Source of the DNA: a virus
Length of the DNA: 63,687 nucleotides
Strand: one strand, 5' to 3'
Virus record (IMG/VR): IMGVR_UViG_3300035034_001489
Coordinates: 1 to 63,687 of that record
The translations under genes were made by a program, and so were the position numbers. The notes below the pieces were generated by a model, which worked only from the letters and a program-made list of their open reading frames with translations, ran no database searches and was not told where the DNA came from. Shown here piece by piece: positions 15,806-25,200 of the stretch; positions within the stretch are counted from its first letter, which is position 1, and every line of letters begins with the position of its first letter.

Positions 15806-15879
15806 TGGCATGTAGCTCAGTGGTAGAGCAAGGGACAAATAACCCCGAGACGTTGGTTCAATTCCAAACTTGCCTCCCA
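15806..15879 (+). tRNA. tRNA-like gene, degenerate anticodon arm
   Basis: The 74-base stretch has the tRNA plan: T8-A9, a perfect D-stem GCTC/GAGC, T-arm GTTGG-TTCAATT-CCAAA and an encoded 3' CCA. It resembles phage tRNA-Met (AGGGACTCATAACCCC in typical genes), but the loop reads CAAATAA, so U33 is replaced by A and the nominal anticodon is AAT. The acceptor stem has T-T mismatches at pairs 1 and 6, and the anticodon stem has A-C and A-G mismatches. It may be a decaying or recruited tRNA-like RNA. Confidence 0.6.
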
Positions 15880-15964
15880 ATTTTCGAAAACAACCCAAAG
15901 GCCATCAGAGCATCACGGCCCGAAAGCTCACAAAAAAGTTAAAGCAAACAAATAGAATAAAACA

Positions 15965-16693
15965 ATGGCTACTAAGACAAAAAAGAAGAACTACTACAAG
16001 GTCCTCATCCCCCACACTCGGGGTGCATTTCTCCACCTCTTTTCTAGGGAGGAATACAAGGGGGAACAAAAGGGTTACTCGATGGTCTGCCTTCTCGATC
16101 CCAAGCGGAAAGAGCATAAGGACACTATCAAGGAACTTAACAAGACAATCAAGAAGGCCGCTAAAGACGGGGGCTTCAAGATTGACGAAGACAACAACCC
16201 TCTGAAGGACGGCAACGACAAGCCAAACCTTGACGGCTACAAGAACATGGTTTTCATCAAACCCTCTTCGAACAAAAACCGTCCAGCGGTCTATGATCGC
16301 GACAAGCGGCCATGCACGGAAGATGATGAACTCCACTACGCCGGGGCTCACTTTGATGTCCTTGTGACAATCACCCATTTCAGCAATAAGCACGGTGACT
16401 TCGTGGCGGTGAACTTGGAGGCCGTGAGGTTTGTCAAACACGATGAACCCTTTGGAGGCGGCGGGTCTCATCACGATGCCGATGAGGACTTCCCAGATCG
16501 TGAGGAAGAGGAGGAAGAGGAGGAAGAGGAAGATGAGGACGACAATCCCAAAAAGTCCAAGAAGGGCAAAAAGGACAAGAAGGGTGCGAAATCTAAAAAA
16601 TCCAAATCCGATGAGGAAGAGGAAGAGAAGGATGACAAGCCTAAGAAGTCCAAGAAAGGCAAAAAGGACAAGAAGGGTAAGAAAAAGAAATAA
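15965..16693 (+). CDS. DUF2815 single-stranded DNA-binding protein
   Basis: The product has 242 residues. The first 165 match the DUF2815 plan of an OB-fold-like ssDNA-binding protein, with beta-rich segments, basic N-terminus TKTKKKNYYKVLIP and aromatic residues at GAHFDVLVTITHF. The remainder is an acidic run (EEEEEEEEEEDEDD) and then alternating Lys/Asp, similar in spirit to SSB tails that recruit partners but much longer. The leader is A-rich (AGAATAAAACA). It lies upstream of the polymerase gene as in other phages with this module. Confidence 0.75.
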   Translation: MATKTKKKNYYKVLIPHTRGAFLHLFSREEYKGEQKGYSMVCLLDPKRKEHKDTIKELNKTIKKAAKDGGFKIDEDNNPLKDGNDKPNLDGYKNMVFIKPSSNKNRPAVYDRDKRPCTEDDELHYAGAHFDVLVTITHFSNKHGDFVAVNLEAVRFVKHDEPFGGGGSHHDADEDFPDREEEEEEEEEEDEDDNPKKSKKGKKDKKGAKSKKSKSDEEEEEKDDKPKKSKKGKKDKKGKKKK

Positions 16694-16719
16694 CCCATTT
16701 CGGCAAAACCAGCCAAAGC

Positions 16720-16748
16720 ACCCCGTGTGTCCGAAAGGGCCACGGGGT
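16720..16748 (+). other. hairpin before the polymerase gene
   Basis: ACCCCGTG pairs with CACGGGGT around a 13-base loop and is followed by TTTCC, 17 bp before the polymerase ATG. It could attenuate transcription or control translation, but the T-run is too short for a confident terminator. Confidence 0.4.
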
Positions 16749-16764
16749 TTCCGGGCAACCGACC

Positions 16765-19089
16765 ATGCCTTCTACGTACCACATCGACTACGAGACAGCC
16801 TCCAGTGTTATCCTGGGTGGAAAAGGGGGCCTCGGAGGCTATCGCTATGCGTGTGATGAATCCACTGTCATCTTGATGTTTGCGATTCGGAAGAACGATG
16901 GTGATGTTTTTGTTTGGGACTCCCAGGACTCTAAGAGTTCTGAGTCTAAGAAAGCTAAGAAAATGTTCAAGCAAGCTTCTAAGAAAGGATCTGTTTGCTA
17001 CGCTTGGAATGCTCCTTTCGAACATGCTGTTTCACGTTATCAGTTGGAGAAACAAGTGGGGATTAAACCAATCAAGATTGAGAATTGGCGTTGCGTTGCC
17101 GCTATGGGTGCAAGGGCTGGAATGCCTCGGGCTCTCGCAGCAGCCGCAAAGATCCTCAACAAAGATGAGGGTTCTCAGAAAGACAAGATTGGCGGGTCAC
17201 TGATAGGAATTTTTTCAGATTTGAACAAGGTTGTAACTCTGAAGCCCCCTATTGGAGCAAAGGATTACACGAAAAGCGAACGAGGCCGGAAACCTGCAAA
17301 CCGAAAAACCTTTTCACCCATTCAAGGATGGTTTGAAGTGACGAAAGAAGGCGTTTCTTTTCATGATGAAATTCTTTGGGACTGGTTGGTTTCTGCTGGT
17401 GGAGAGGAAATGACTGTTCGAAAGGCATGGGACCTCTTCAAAGAATACAACCGTCAAGATGTTATCGTAGAGTCCGAAGTTCATGACAAACTTCACCATT
17501 TTGAATTGAAGGGCCGAATCCTCAAAAGCTTCCAGTTTAGCATGAGGATGAACGACAAGGGGATTCCAGTGAATCGAGAAGCGTTGGCAGGGGCTTTGAA
17601 GATCGTTGAAGCGTATCAAGATAGGATTGGAACGCGCTTCAAAAACATCACGGGTCTTGCCCCTTCTCAGAACATCAAGTTTAAAGCTTGGATGCAGGAG
17701 CGTGGTTATCCATACGATAACTTGAAAGCTGACACTGTTACTAAGGCGATTAAAGACGACCGTAAGCTGATCAAGAAGAAAGCCTATAAGGCGTTAAAGC
17801 TGCTTCAGCTCGTGAATTTTGCAGCCCTGAAAAAGATCCCTACGATGCTGAACGCTGTCTGCCCTGATGGCATGGTTCGCGGGACCATGAGGTGGCATGG
17901 CGCACGAACAGGTCGAGCCACGGGACAGGTTGTTCAGCCTCAGAACATGAAAAAGGCTCAAATGGAAACAGAGCTTGCCTATCGAATGCTTTGTGAGGGA
18001 ACCAGTCTTGAAGAAATTGAAGAGTTTTGGGATTCTCCCCTTGAAGTGATTGCTTCGTGCGCCCGACACTTCATTCATGAGCCGGGAACAATGTTCTTCG
18101 ATTCCGACTACACGGGTGTTGAGGCCCGGATCACCCCCTGGCTCGCTGGGGATAAGAAGAAAATGGACTCGATCCTTCGTGGTGAATGTCAGTACCTTAA
18201 GGTTGCAGAGACAATCTACAAGGTTCCATACGACAAGCTCAAGAGACTCTATAAAGCCAAGGATGCAAAGGTGGGCAAATGGCGAACTACTTCAAAGCCC
18301 GTCGAGCTGGGTTGCTGTTTTGGGGTTGGAGGACGCGCTTTGCAGAAAGATCTTCGCGAAAAGTATGGAGTGAAGATTTCTCTCGATGAGGCCAAGGCCA
18401 TCGTCAAAACCTACCGGGAAAACAGCTCTGAAACAGTCGATGCTTGGAGGGCTATTGAAGATGCCGTTAAAGCAGTGATCCCGGTCGATGACAGGATTGA
18501 CCCAGCCGACAGGAAGAAAGCGACATCACCTCCACCAGAAATGCCCCGCCATGGTTACAAGAAGCCAATCACGATTTTGAATGGTCGAGTCACCATTGGG
18601 ACCAAAAAGACGGGAGGGATCAGATACCTCTTCATTGAGCTACCCTCGGGGCGTCGGCTCTACTATCCCCGAGCCAAGTTTAAGTGTGTGTGGCGCGGCT
18701 ATTCCGAAGATGACTTGCTGGAAGTCAAAGTGCAGAGTATTGAGAAGTGGAAGAAGATGAAAAAAGCCAAGGGGTCCTGGCGGAAAGAAATTCGGTTTTG
18801 GGGCTCCAAAGACAGCAAGCCTTTCAGCTGGGTCGCAACTTGGGGTTCACGTTTCTTTGAGAACATCGTTCAAGCAATCGGCGTCGATCTCCTCGACTAT
18901 GGTTGTCTTCAGTTGGAGAAACATGGACACGACATCTTCATGATCGTGCATGACCAAACTATTGGTCGTAAGAACGGCCTTGGTCGCAAACACTTTAAGA
19001 AGCACTTTTGCGCTCGTGAGAAATGGTCTAAGACGTTCCCTCTTGACGCTTCTGTTGACTACGCTAAATACTACCTCAAAGAAGATTAA
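16765..19089 (+). CDS. family A DNA polymerase with 3'-5' exonuclease
   Basis: The product has 774 residues. The exonuclease domain has IDYETAS (D8, E10), a second motif in YAWNAPFEHAV and YNRQDV near 232. The polymerase domain shows MRWHGARTGRATG (template and primer contacts), motif A FFDSDYTGVEAR (D446, D448), a motif-B region LGCCFGVGGRALQ and motif C HDQ at 729-731. The family usually has HDE; here Glu is replaced by Gln while the catalytic Asp is kept. It would be the replicative polymerase. Confidence 0.9.
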   Translation: MPSTYHIDYETASSVILGGKGGLGGYRYACDESTVILMFAIRKNDGDVFVWDSQDSKSSESKKAKKMFKQASKKGSVCYAWNAPFEHAVSRYQLEKQVGIKPIKIENWRCVAAMGARAGMPRALAAAAKILNKDEGSQKDKIGGSLIGIFSDLNKVVTLKPPIGAKDYTKSERGRKPANRKTFSPIQGWFEVTKEGVSFHDEILWDWLVSAGGEEMTVRKAWDLFKEYNRQDVIVESEVHDKLHHFELKGRILKSFQFSMRMNDKGIPVNREALAGALKIVEAYQDRIGTRFKNITGLAPSQNIKFKAWMQERGYPYDNLKADTVTKAIKDDRKLIKKKAYKALKLLQLVNFAALKKIPTMLNAVCPDGMVRGTMRWHGARTGRATGQVVQPQNMKKAQMETELAYRMLCEGTSLEEIEEFWDSPLEVIASCARHFIHEPGTMFFDSDYTGVEARITPWLAGDKKKMDSILRGECQYLKVAETIYKVPYDKLKRLYKAKDAKVGKWRTTSKPVELGCCFGVGGRALQKDLREKYGVKISLDEAKAIVKTYRENSSETVDAWRAIEDAVKAVIPVDDRIDPADRKKATSPPPEMPRHGYKKPITILNGRVTIGTKKTGGIRYLFIELPSGRRLYYPRAKFKCVWRGYSEDDLLEVKVQSIEKWKKMKKAKGSWRKEIRFWGSKDSKPFSWVATWGSRFFENIVQAIGVDLLDYGCLQLEKHGHDIFMIVHDQTIGRKNGLGRKHFKKHFCAREKWSKTFPLDASVDYAKYYLKED

Positions 19090-19093
19090 AGCT

Positions 19094-19237
19094 ATGAGAG
19101 TTATCAAAAGAAAAAGAATTGGTAAATTGTGGTCCTACACTCTTTTGAAGTGTGGGACACGAATAGGCTTCAGCCCCGACCCTAGAATAATATGCCTCCC
19201 CCTCACTAAGTTTGGAATACTTCTTCAGAAGAAATGA
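19094..19237 (+). CDS. small basic protein, 47 aa
   Basis: The product has 47 basic residues (MRVIKRKRIGKLWSY...) from the ATG 4 bases after the polymerase stop. It ends in an ATGA overlap with the VRR-NUC gene. It may bind nucleic acid. No family is recognised. Confidence 0.5.
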   Translation: MRVIKRKRIGKLWSYTLLKCGTRIGFSPDPRIICLPLTKFGILLQKK

Positions 19238-19521
19238 GTGACCTTTCTGAAAAACAAGTTGAAGCAGCCCTCGTAAAGTATGCACGGGCCAATGGTGTTT
19301 TGACCTACAAGTTTCATGGCCCTGGTGCTAGGGGGAAGCCTGATCGAATTTTCATTGCGAACCATCAAACTCTCTTTCTGGAGATCAAACGCCCCAAAGC
19401 AAAGCCTTCTGTTTTGCAGCTCAAAAACATCTCAGACATCAGGAACCATGGAGGACTCGCCGACTGGTGTGACGGGATCATGAAGGGCAAAGAAATGCTC
19501 AACAATTACCTCGATCTCTGA
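19234..19521 (+). CDS. VRR-NUC domain nuclease
   Basis: The product has 95 residues, the usual length of standalone phage VRR-NUC proteins. Key segments are an N-terminal helix with E (KQVEAALVKYA), GKPDRIFI (metal-binding Asp) and FLEIKRPKAK (the E-x-K catalytic pair), followed by a Q and helix. It is probably a Holliday-junction or flap endonuclease acting with the helicase encoded immediately downstream, whose start overlaps its stop. Confidence 0.85.
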   Translation: MSDLSEKQVEAALVKYARANGVLTYKFHGPGARGKPDRIFIANHQTLFLEIKRPKAKPSVLQLKNISDIRNHGGLADWCDGIMKGKEMLNNYLDL

Positions 19522-21044
19522 TGTCCACAATTTACAACCCATTTCAAAAGCCCTATAAATATCAGGGAAAGAAAATGATCCCTTGGCTTGAGGATCGAGA
19601 CTTTGCGGCTCTCTTTGCAGATCCCGGACTCGGGAAGTCTGTCACCACTCTCAAAGCTTTTGATACGAACTTCTGGGATGGGAGAACGAAAGGAGCTTTG
19701 ATTGTCGCTCCGATTCGGGTTTGCAACATTACTTGGCCCTCACAGGCTTCTGAGTGGGACTTTAGCCAGTGGATGAGAGTTGCCAACATGCGGACCCCCG
19801 AAGGCATCAAAATGTGGCACGAAAAGTCAGCAGACCTCTACCTTGTCAACCCAGAGATGCTCGCCAGTCGGGTGGTCCGGGTGAAATGCAAGGTGTGCCG
19901 CCAGATTCCGAAACTCACCAAGAAGTGCAAACACTGCGATGATGAAGGGCTCGTTGCACGGAAGTATAAAGGGTTCTGCGAGCGTTACCTCAAGGGTCAA
20001 CGTCAAAAAGACCTCCCAATCGACATGCAGGTCATTGACGAACTAAGTCTTGCTAAGAATCGAAACGCAAAGAGCTTTGGAGCTTTGAGAGCATACCGTG
20101 AGGCTTTCAACATTTTCTGGGGACTGACAGGGTCCCCGACCCCCAACAGCTACCTCGATCTTTGGAATCAGATGCGGATGCTGGACGATGGTGAAAGCTT
20201 GGGTCGGAATTTCTTTCAGTTTCGCAAGAGATTCTTCCACGAGACTGACTACATGGGTTATAAGCACGAGATCAATGATGGGGGTAAGGAGGCGATTCAC
20301 AAAAAACTTTCTAATATCGCTTTGGTCATGAAGAGTGAGGACTATTTGAACGTCCCAACTCCAGACTATCTGGACGAAGAGATTAAACTCGGAGTCCAGG
20401 CAATGAAGGCTTACCATACTCTGAAACAGGAACTTCTTCTTCAAATCGAATCAGGGGAGATCGAAGCTCTGAATGCAGCGGCCCTGACTCAAAAGCTTCT
20501 TCAAGTGACTGGAGGAACTGTCTATGGGTCGGGTCACAATGACGAAGAGGACGCTAAGAAAACTCCTCTTTACATTCATGATAAGAAGCTCAAAGCCCTT
20601 GCAACGATTCGGAAAAGACACCCCAAAGAGCCTTTGTTGATCTTGACTCAATTCAAGCATGAGAGGGCGCGAATCCTCAAAGCTTTCCCGGAAGCGAGAG
20701 AGTTCGATGAACGTGATATGGACAAATGGCAAAGGGGGAAAATCCCGATGTGGATTTGTGACCCTCGTTCAATGTCCCACGGAATTGACGGAATGCAAAA
20801 AGGAGGTCGAATTGCGGTTTGGTTCACCTTGACTTATTCCTATGAATCCTATCTTCAAACCAACGCTCGATTGGTCCGAACAGGGCAAAAGCTTCGATCC
20901 TTGATCTACCGTATCATTGCCCAAGACACTGTTGACGAAGCAGTTGCTGAAGCCTTGAGGTTCAAAAAGGAAGGACAGAATGGACTCTTTGCAGCTTTGA
21001 AGAATCTTCAGCAGTTGGAGAAGTCGATGAAGAGAGCTGCTTGA
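19521..21044 (+). CDS. SNF2-type helicase/ATPase
   Basis: The product has 507 residues. Walker A is ADPGLGKS (33-40), the DEAD-box-like motif is VIDELS (about 171-176), motif III is GLTGSPTPN and the second RecA domain holds LVRTGQ (motif VI). A four-Cys zinc-ribbon insertion (CKVC...CKHC) sits near residues 117-137, between motifs I and II. Phage SNF2 proteins are usually paired with VRR-NUC and polymerase genes, as here. It is probably a DNA translocase in replication or recombination. Confidence 0.85.
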   Translation: MSTIYNPFQKPYKYQGKKMIPWLEDRDFAALFADPGLGKSVTTLKAFDTNFWDGRTKGALIVAPIRVCNITWPSQASEWDFSQWMRVANMRTPEGIKMWHEKSADLYLVNPEMLASRVVRVKCKVCRQIPKLTKKCKHCDDEGLVARKYKGFCERYLKGQRQKDLPIDMQVIDELSLAKNRNAKSFGALRAYREAFNIFWGLTGSPTPNSYLDLWNQMRMLDDGESLGRNFFQFRKRFFHETDYMGYKHEINDGGKEAIHKKLSNIALVMKSEDYLNVPTPDYLDEEIKLGVQAMKAYHTLKQELLLQIESGEIEALNAAALTQKLLQVTGGTVYGSGHNDEEDAKKTPLYIHDKKLKALATIRKRHPKEPLLILTQFKHERARILKAFPEAREFDERDMDKWQRGKIPMWICDPRSMSHGIDGMQKGGRIAVWFTLTYSYESYLQTNARLVRTGQKLRSLIYRIIAQDTVDEAVAEALRFKKEGQNGLFAALKNLQQLEKSMKRAA

Positions 21045-21108
21045 TTAAAGGCTTGACTAAAGGCTTGCTCAAAAGCTATGCTTGACCATATTTTTTTTCA
21101 AAGACCTG

Positions 21109-21438
21109 ATGAACACACTGACACTCTTCATTGTAATCCTCGGAACAGCCACTGTTGTTCTATCCATCATCGTGGCCTGTTGGTTCCGAGCTCATCGCAG
21201 GAGGATTCCTGGAGATCCAGCGAAGCTGGTTGGGGCTCTCTCGTGGCAACTGTGGGGGGAAGCCTTGCTGGGGTTGGGGACACTCACTTTCTCCGTAGCT
21301 GCTCACTTTGAGTGGCTTCCCGAATGGCCTTCTGCTTTCAAAGGGAGTCTGAGACTCATGATGTTTTTGGCAACTTCGGTTACGACAGCGCACCTTTTTT
21401 GGGTCGTTTACACTCTCCACAACAGCAAAAGAAAGTAA
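21109..21438 (+). CDS. three-span membrane protein, holin candidate
   Basis: The product has 109 residues from ATG 21109 (a TTG at 21082 would add nine). Three hydrophobic spans (about 3-28, 43-62, 75-102) and a basic tail (HNSKRK) resemble class I holins. It is the first of two coupled membrane-protein genes. The recognised endolysin lies in the other arm, so the lysis genes are split. Confidence 0.55.
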   Translation: MNTLTLFIVILGTATVVLSIIVACWFRAHRRRIPGDPAKLVGALSWQLWGEALLGLGTLTFSVAAHFEWLPEWPSAFKGSLRLMMFLATSVTTAHLFWVVYTLHNSKRK

Positions 21439-21764
21439 TGCCTACAATTCTTGCTTCAACAGAAGGCTCTATTTGGGCTGAAAACGGGGGCCTCCTCGGG
21501 CTTGTGTTGTTTACTTTTTTTGGATTTCTGGGAGTGATGTTCGCCACTTTCATGAAGGCTTCTTCTAAAAAAGATATGGACCATGCGAATTCTTCTTTCG
21601 AAAAAGATTTGAAGAACAGAGAGTTCATCCAGACACTCCTCAGCGATAGCCGGGAAGAGAGAAAGGAGGATCGGAGCGAACATAAGGAAGCCTATTCAGC
21701 TTTGAGCAACGCCTTATCGGAGCTGACAGATCACCTTCGAAACGAAAAATCGAAGAAAGACTAA
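21438..21764 (+). CDS. membrane-anchored coiled-coil protein; inner spanin or holin-like
   Basis: The product has 108 residues. Its ATG overlaps the previous stop (TAATG). One N-terminal membrane span (LLGLVLFTFFGFLGVMFATF, about 19-38) is followed by a charged helical region to the end. This is the layout of inner-membrane spanin subunits and of BhlA/UviB-like small holins. Pairing with the holin candidate supports a lysis role. A lipoprotein at 42590 could be its outer partner. Confidence 0.5.
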   Translation: MPTILASTEGSIWAENGGLLGLVLFTFFGFLGVMFATFMKASSKKDMDHANSSFEKDLKNREFIQTLLSDSREERKEDRSEHKEAYSALSNALSELTDHLRNEKSKKD

Positions 21765-21801
21765 TTTAGTCATTGTCTTAGTCACGCAAGGGTGCATAGT
21801 C

Positions 21802-22133
21802 ATGGCGATGAAAGTATTACTTTACTTCAGTCCTAATTGCAGCCCTCAGCACTTCTCTAAGTGCTTTCGCCATTAGTGACCCACCTCCCTTCGAGAAGGT
21901 TATCGTCATCGAGAAGGAACAGAACCTTTGAGAACGAAGAGACCCTTGCCGCCATGCGTGTTTGGGTTGCCAGCGAACTCCAGGTTGTGATCACCAACAA
22001 TAAGGGAGCCACTCTCACGCCGCTTGTCGCTGTGAAGTCTCCTGAATATGGTTCCTTCACCGTCGCCGAAACGCCCTCCCATACTGTGGTCGTGCCTCGC
22101 CAGGTCTTCCATCGTGCAAGGGATGATCTCTAG
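21802..22133 (+). pseudogene. secreted-protein gene with two +1 frame disruptions
   Basis: Reading across frames gives a convincing secretory signal (KYYFTSVLIAALSTSLSAFA), then ISDPPPFEKVIVIEKEQNL and a beta-rich domain ending at the TAG at 22131. The ATG at 21808 needs a +1 shift at about 21811-21814 to reach the signal frame. A second +1 shift is needed at CTT TGA (21926-21931), the same slippery codon pair used by prfB. It is either a decaying gene, sequence errors, or a recoded gene. The position suggests a lysis or envelope role. Confidence 0.5.
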
Positions 22134-22162
22134 GTTGAAAAGATGTCGATTCTGATTATTAG

Positions 22163-22192
22163 AAAGAGCCCCGGTTCGCCGGGGCTCTTTTT
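22163..22192. terminator. bidirectional terminator between the two arms
   Basis: AAAGAGCCCCGG-TTCG-CCGGGGCTCTTTTT is a 12-bp stem with a UUCG tetraloop, flanked by A on the left and T on the right so that it can act in both directions. It lies between the rightward replication arm and the end of the leftward virion arm. Confidence 0.95.
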
Positions 22193-22207
22193 ATGTCATG
22201 ATATGAC

Positions 22208-25200
22208 TCACTCTTCAGATTCCTCACGGAGCTGTGCAGGTGTCTTCAACCCAAGTTGCTCGTTGTATTTAAGGACACCTTTACGCCAGTAGCCAGACAT
22301 AGTATCACCGAAGTGCTTATCATCCATAGAGTCTAGCTCATTACGATTCTCTCTAAACAATCTAAGAGTTTCCTTAATACGAGCCTGCTTGGCAACCTCA
22401 AGAATGTCCGCGCTATATTCGCGACCATTGTCTTCCAACTTTTTCTTGAAAGCGGGGATGTTGAATGAACCCCCGAAATACTTTCGTCTTTCAAACTCTT
22501 CAATGGCTTCGGCTTTCAAGGGGTCTCTGCTTTCCCTTTTTACTTTCCAATAGACAGGGAGACCCAGCCCTTTCAAAGCATCTCCAGCCGTCCATTCAAG
22601 TTCTTCGCCAAGGACGTTCTGCATCAAGACAACCCCATCAGCTCCTGGAACGACGTAGAAGGGGTTGTTATACCACCATGCTGCATCCGAAGCTTTCTCG
22701 TCCACTTTGGGTTGCGCTCTCTTCACTGATTTCAGAAGTCCCGAGAAGGGGACAAATTGATCAGCTCGTGAGAGAAGCGTTCCGCCAAGCCCCTTTCTTT
22801 CGAAGTCCTTACCATCTCCCTTGATCTGGGAGACGCCAGGAATGTAGAGTTCGAACAGTCCTTTTTGAATGTAGAGAAGCTCCTCCCCAAATCTGTCTTC
22901 AGATGAAGCTTTCGTGAGTCGGTTGAGGGCCATCGCCATGACAGCAGTTGGAAGGAGAACCTGAGCGAAGCCTTTATCAAGCCGGAATCGCTGGTCCCCA
23001 ATCGAAAGAGTGTATTCATCCCACTGGTTATGGTTGGCGTTCCAACGCTTAATCTCGTCAGCATCACCAGAGGGGTAGGACAGTGTCATCCACAGCCACT
23101 TGTCCTCGTCTTCTAGTTCATCGTTGGCTTTGAATGCCGCAGCCAGGGCAAACACTGCACCGTTCGAAAACAAGATCGCAGCTTGGCGTCTTTTGAAGAG
23201 CCAGTCGGATGTGATGCTCTTATAGACTTCGGCTCTTCTTTCGGGAGAGAGCCTTTTGTAATTTGCCCACTTTGCAATGCTGAGTCCTGGAGTCCACCAT
23301 GTAAGATACTCCATGACGATTCCCACCGTTCGAACAGCCGGGAGAGCCCAAGCTAATGGAACTCCGGCACGTTGAGCTGCAATCACCCCATCAGAAAGAG
23401 CATTAGTGACAATCCCAATGTAGGTGCCGTCGGTTACTCCAGTTCCAATTTGTGCTTGAACATCGGCAACCGACTCTTCAAGCAGCGTGGAGGAAACGCC
23501 GCGACCAATCAGCTCATTCATGATACCTCCTTCGGTTCGGTCATGGATCTCTAAAGCGATAAGGTCCGGGTCCGTGATCCCCAAGTTGTCCCTCATGTGA
23601 GCGGCAACTGCCTCAGCGTCGGCACGAGCTGCTTGGACATAACCGTCCATATCCTCTTTGGTGATCCCAATGGATTTGGCTTCGCGATTTGCTAGAATTG
23701 AGGCTTGAAACTGGGAGTAGAAACGAGTGACACCAGAGTCAACAGCAGAGAGCGCACGAAGAGTGAGGAACTGAATTGAGGTCATTGAAGCAATGATCTC
23801 TTTCGCTTGGTCACGGGTGATTTTCGCTCCTTTCTTCCCTTTCATGAGACGAAGGCGACGACGGGCGATATCATAGCGTTCGGTGAGTGCATCCAAGAAC
23901 ACTTGATCACTCAGGGCCTTTTCTTGGCCTCCTTGAAGCTGGTCGGCGTAAGCGGCCCCTTTTTTGAACGTCGCTCGAATTTGCCTGAGCGCGGGAACGA
24001 TTAGTTTGAAGAACTTCCCCCAAATGTCGAGGACCTCTGAGGGACTCCTACGCGCTACCAAGGCGATTGTTGTTTCACTCACGAGTTGGCCGCTCAAGGC
24101 AAAAAAGGCAGCAACAAAGCTGATTCCTTGGGATGACCCGGCTGAATAAACAGAGCCACGGAACCAAGCGTTCCAGAACTCAGCCTTAGTTGGCGGGACA
24201 CCTACCGCAGCAGAGATGATTCGAGCTTGCTCAAAGAGGAAAGCATGAGACGCGAAGGAAGCCAGTCCGAGTCGGTCGATGTTTCGTTGCAGCTCAACCA
24301 GTCGGGTGGTCTCTTTTGTGGTCAGACCATTCCAACCCAATAGTGCAGAAACACTGGTTGCGAAGGTGTATTTCGGGTCAAGAATTTGAAGTCTGATTGC
24401 CTTCTCAATTTGTTCTTTTGTGAGGTTCTTGCCAGCACCCAGAGCTTTAAAAATAGGCTCTGCTGCTTTCATTTTTGCTTCGAATAACTTGTTCCCAAGT
24501 TGAGCTTCAATGTTCCTCGCTACTGACTTGACCTGAGCTTCTGGTAGGTCAAACCTTTCCCTGATGATCTGTTCAGCAAGCTCGATGCGTTCAGCTTCGG
24601 TGCTGACTCTTCTAAGAGGGTTGTTGATCACATCTTCCCTAATGATTTGAGCAATGCTTCTCTTTTCAGATTTCTTCCGTGGCTTGACAGGGTTGAGAAT
24701 TTTCTCAGCCTTGGAGACTTCTGACTTCAGTTTTTTGAGACTTTTGCGGGTCTCTTCGACTTTCGCTTTAGCAGCGGCCCTTCGTTTTTCAGCTTGTCTC
24801 CGGGCAACGGCTTTGGTTGCGAGGTTGGAGATTTGATTGGGCGTCAGCAATGGCTTGCCATCACGGTCTTTTAAGTTGGCAAGGTCAGTTTCCAATTCTG
24901 AAACAGTTCGCTCCGGTTTCTTGGGGTTTGTGAACTCATTGTAAAGCTGCTTTAATGTGGGGAGTTTCTTACCACTTTTCTTAGCGGGACTGTTGTCGAT
25001 CTCATCAATGGTTTTATCAAGACTGTCTTTAGCCTTTTTCGCTTTCTTGGCAGCGGCTTCATTGAGACGTTTTGCTTTATCTTTTGAAGTCTTGTCGGCC
25101 TTGAGATTTGCCGCAAGATCAGCTGCTTCGACAGCAGCTTTTCGGGCTTCAATGGATTTAGCAACAGCAGCGACTACCTGCTTCTTCGTCAGAAGTGGTG

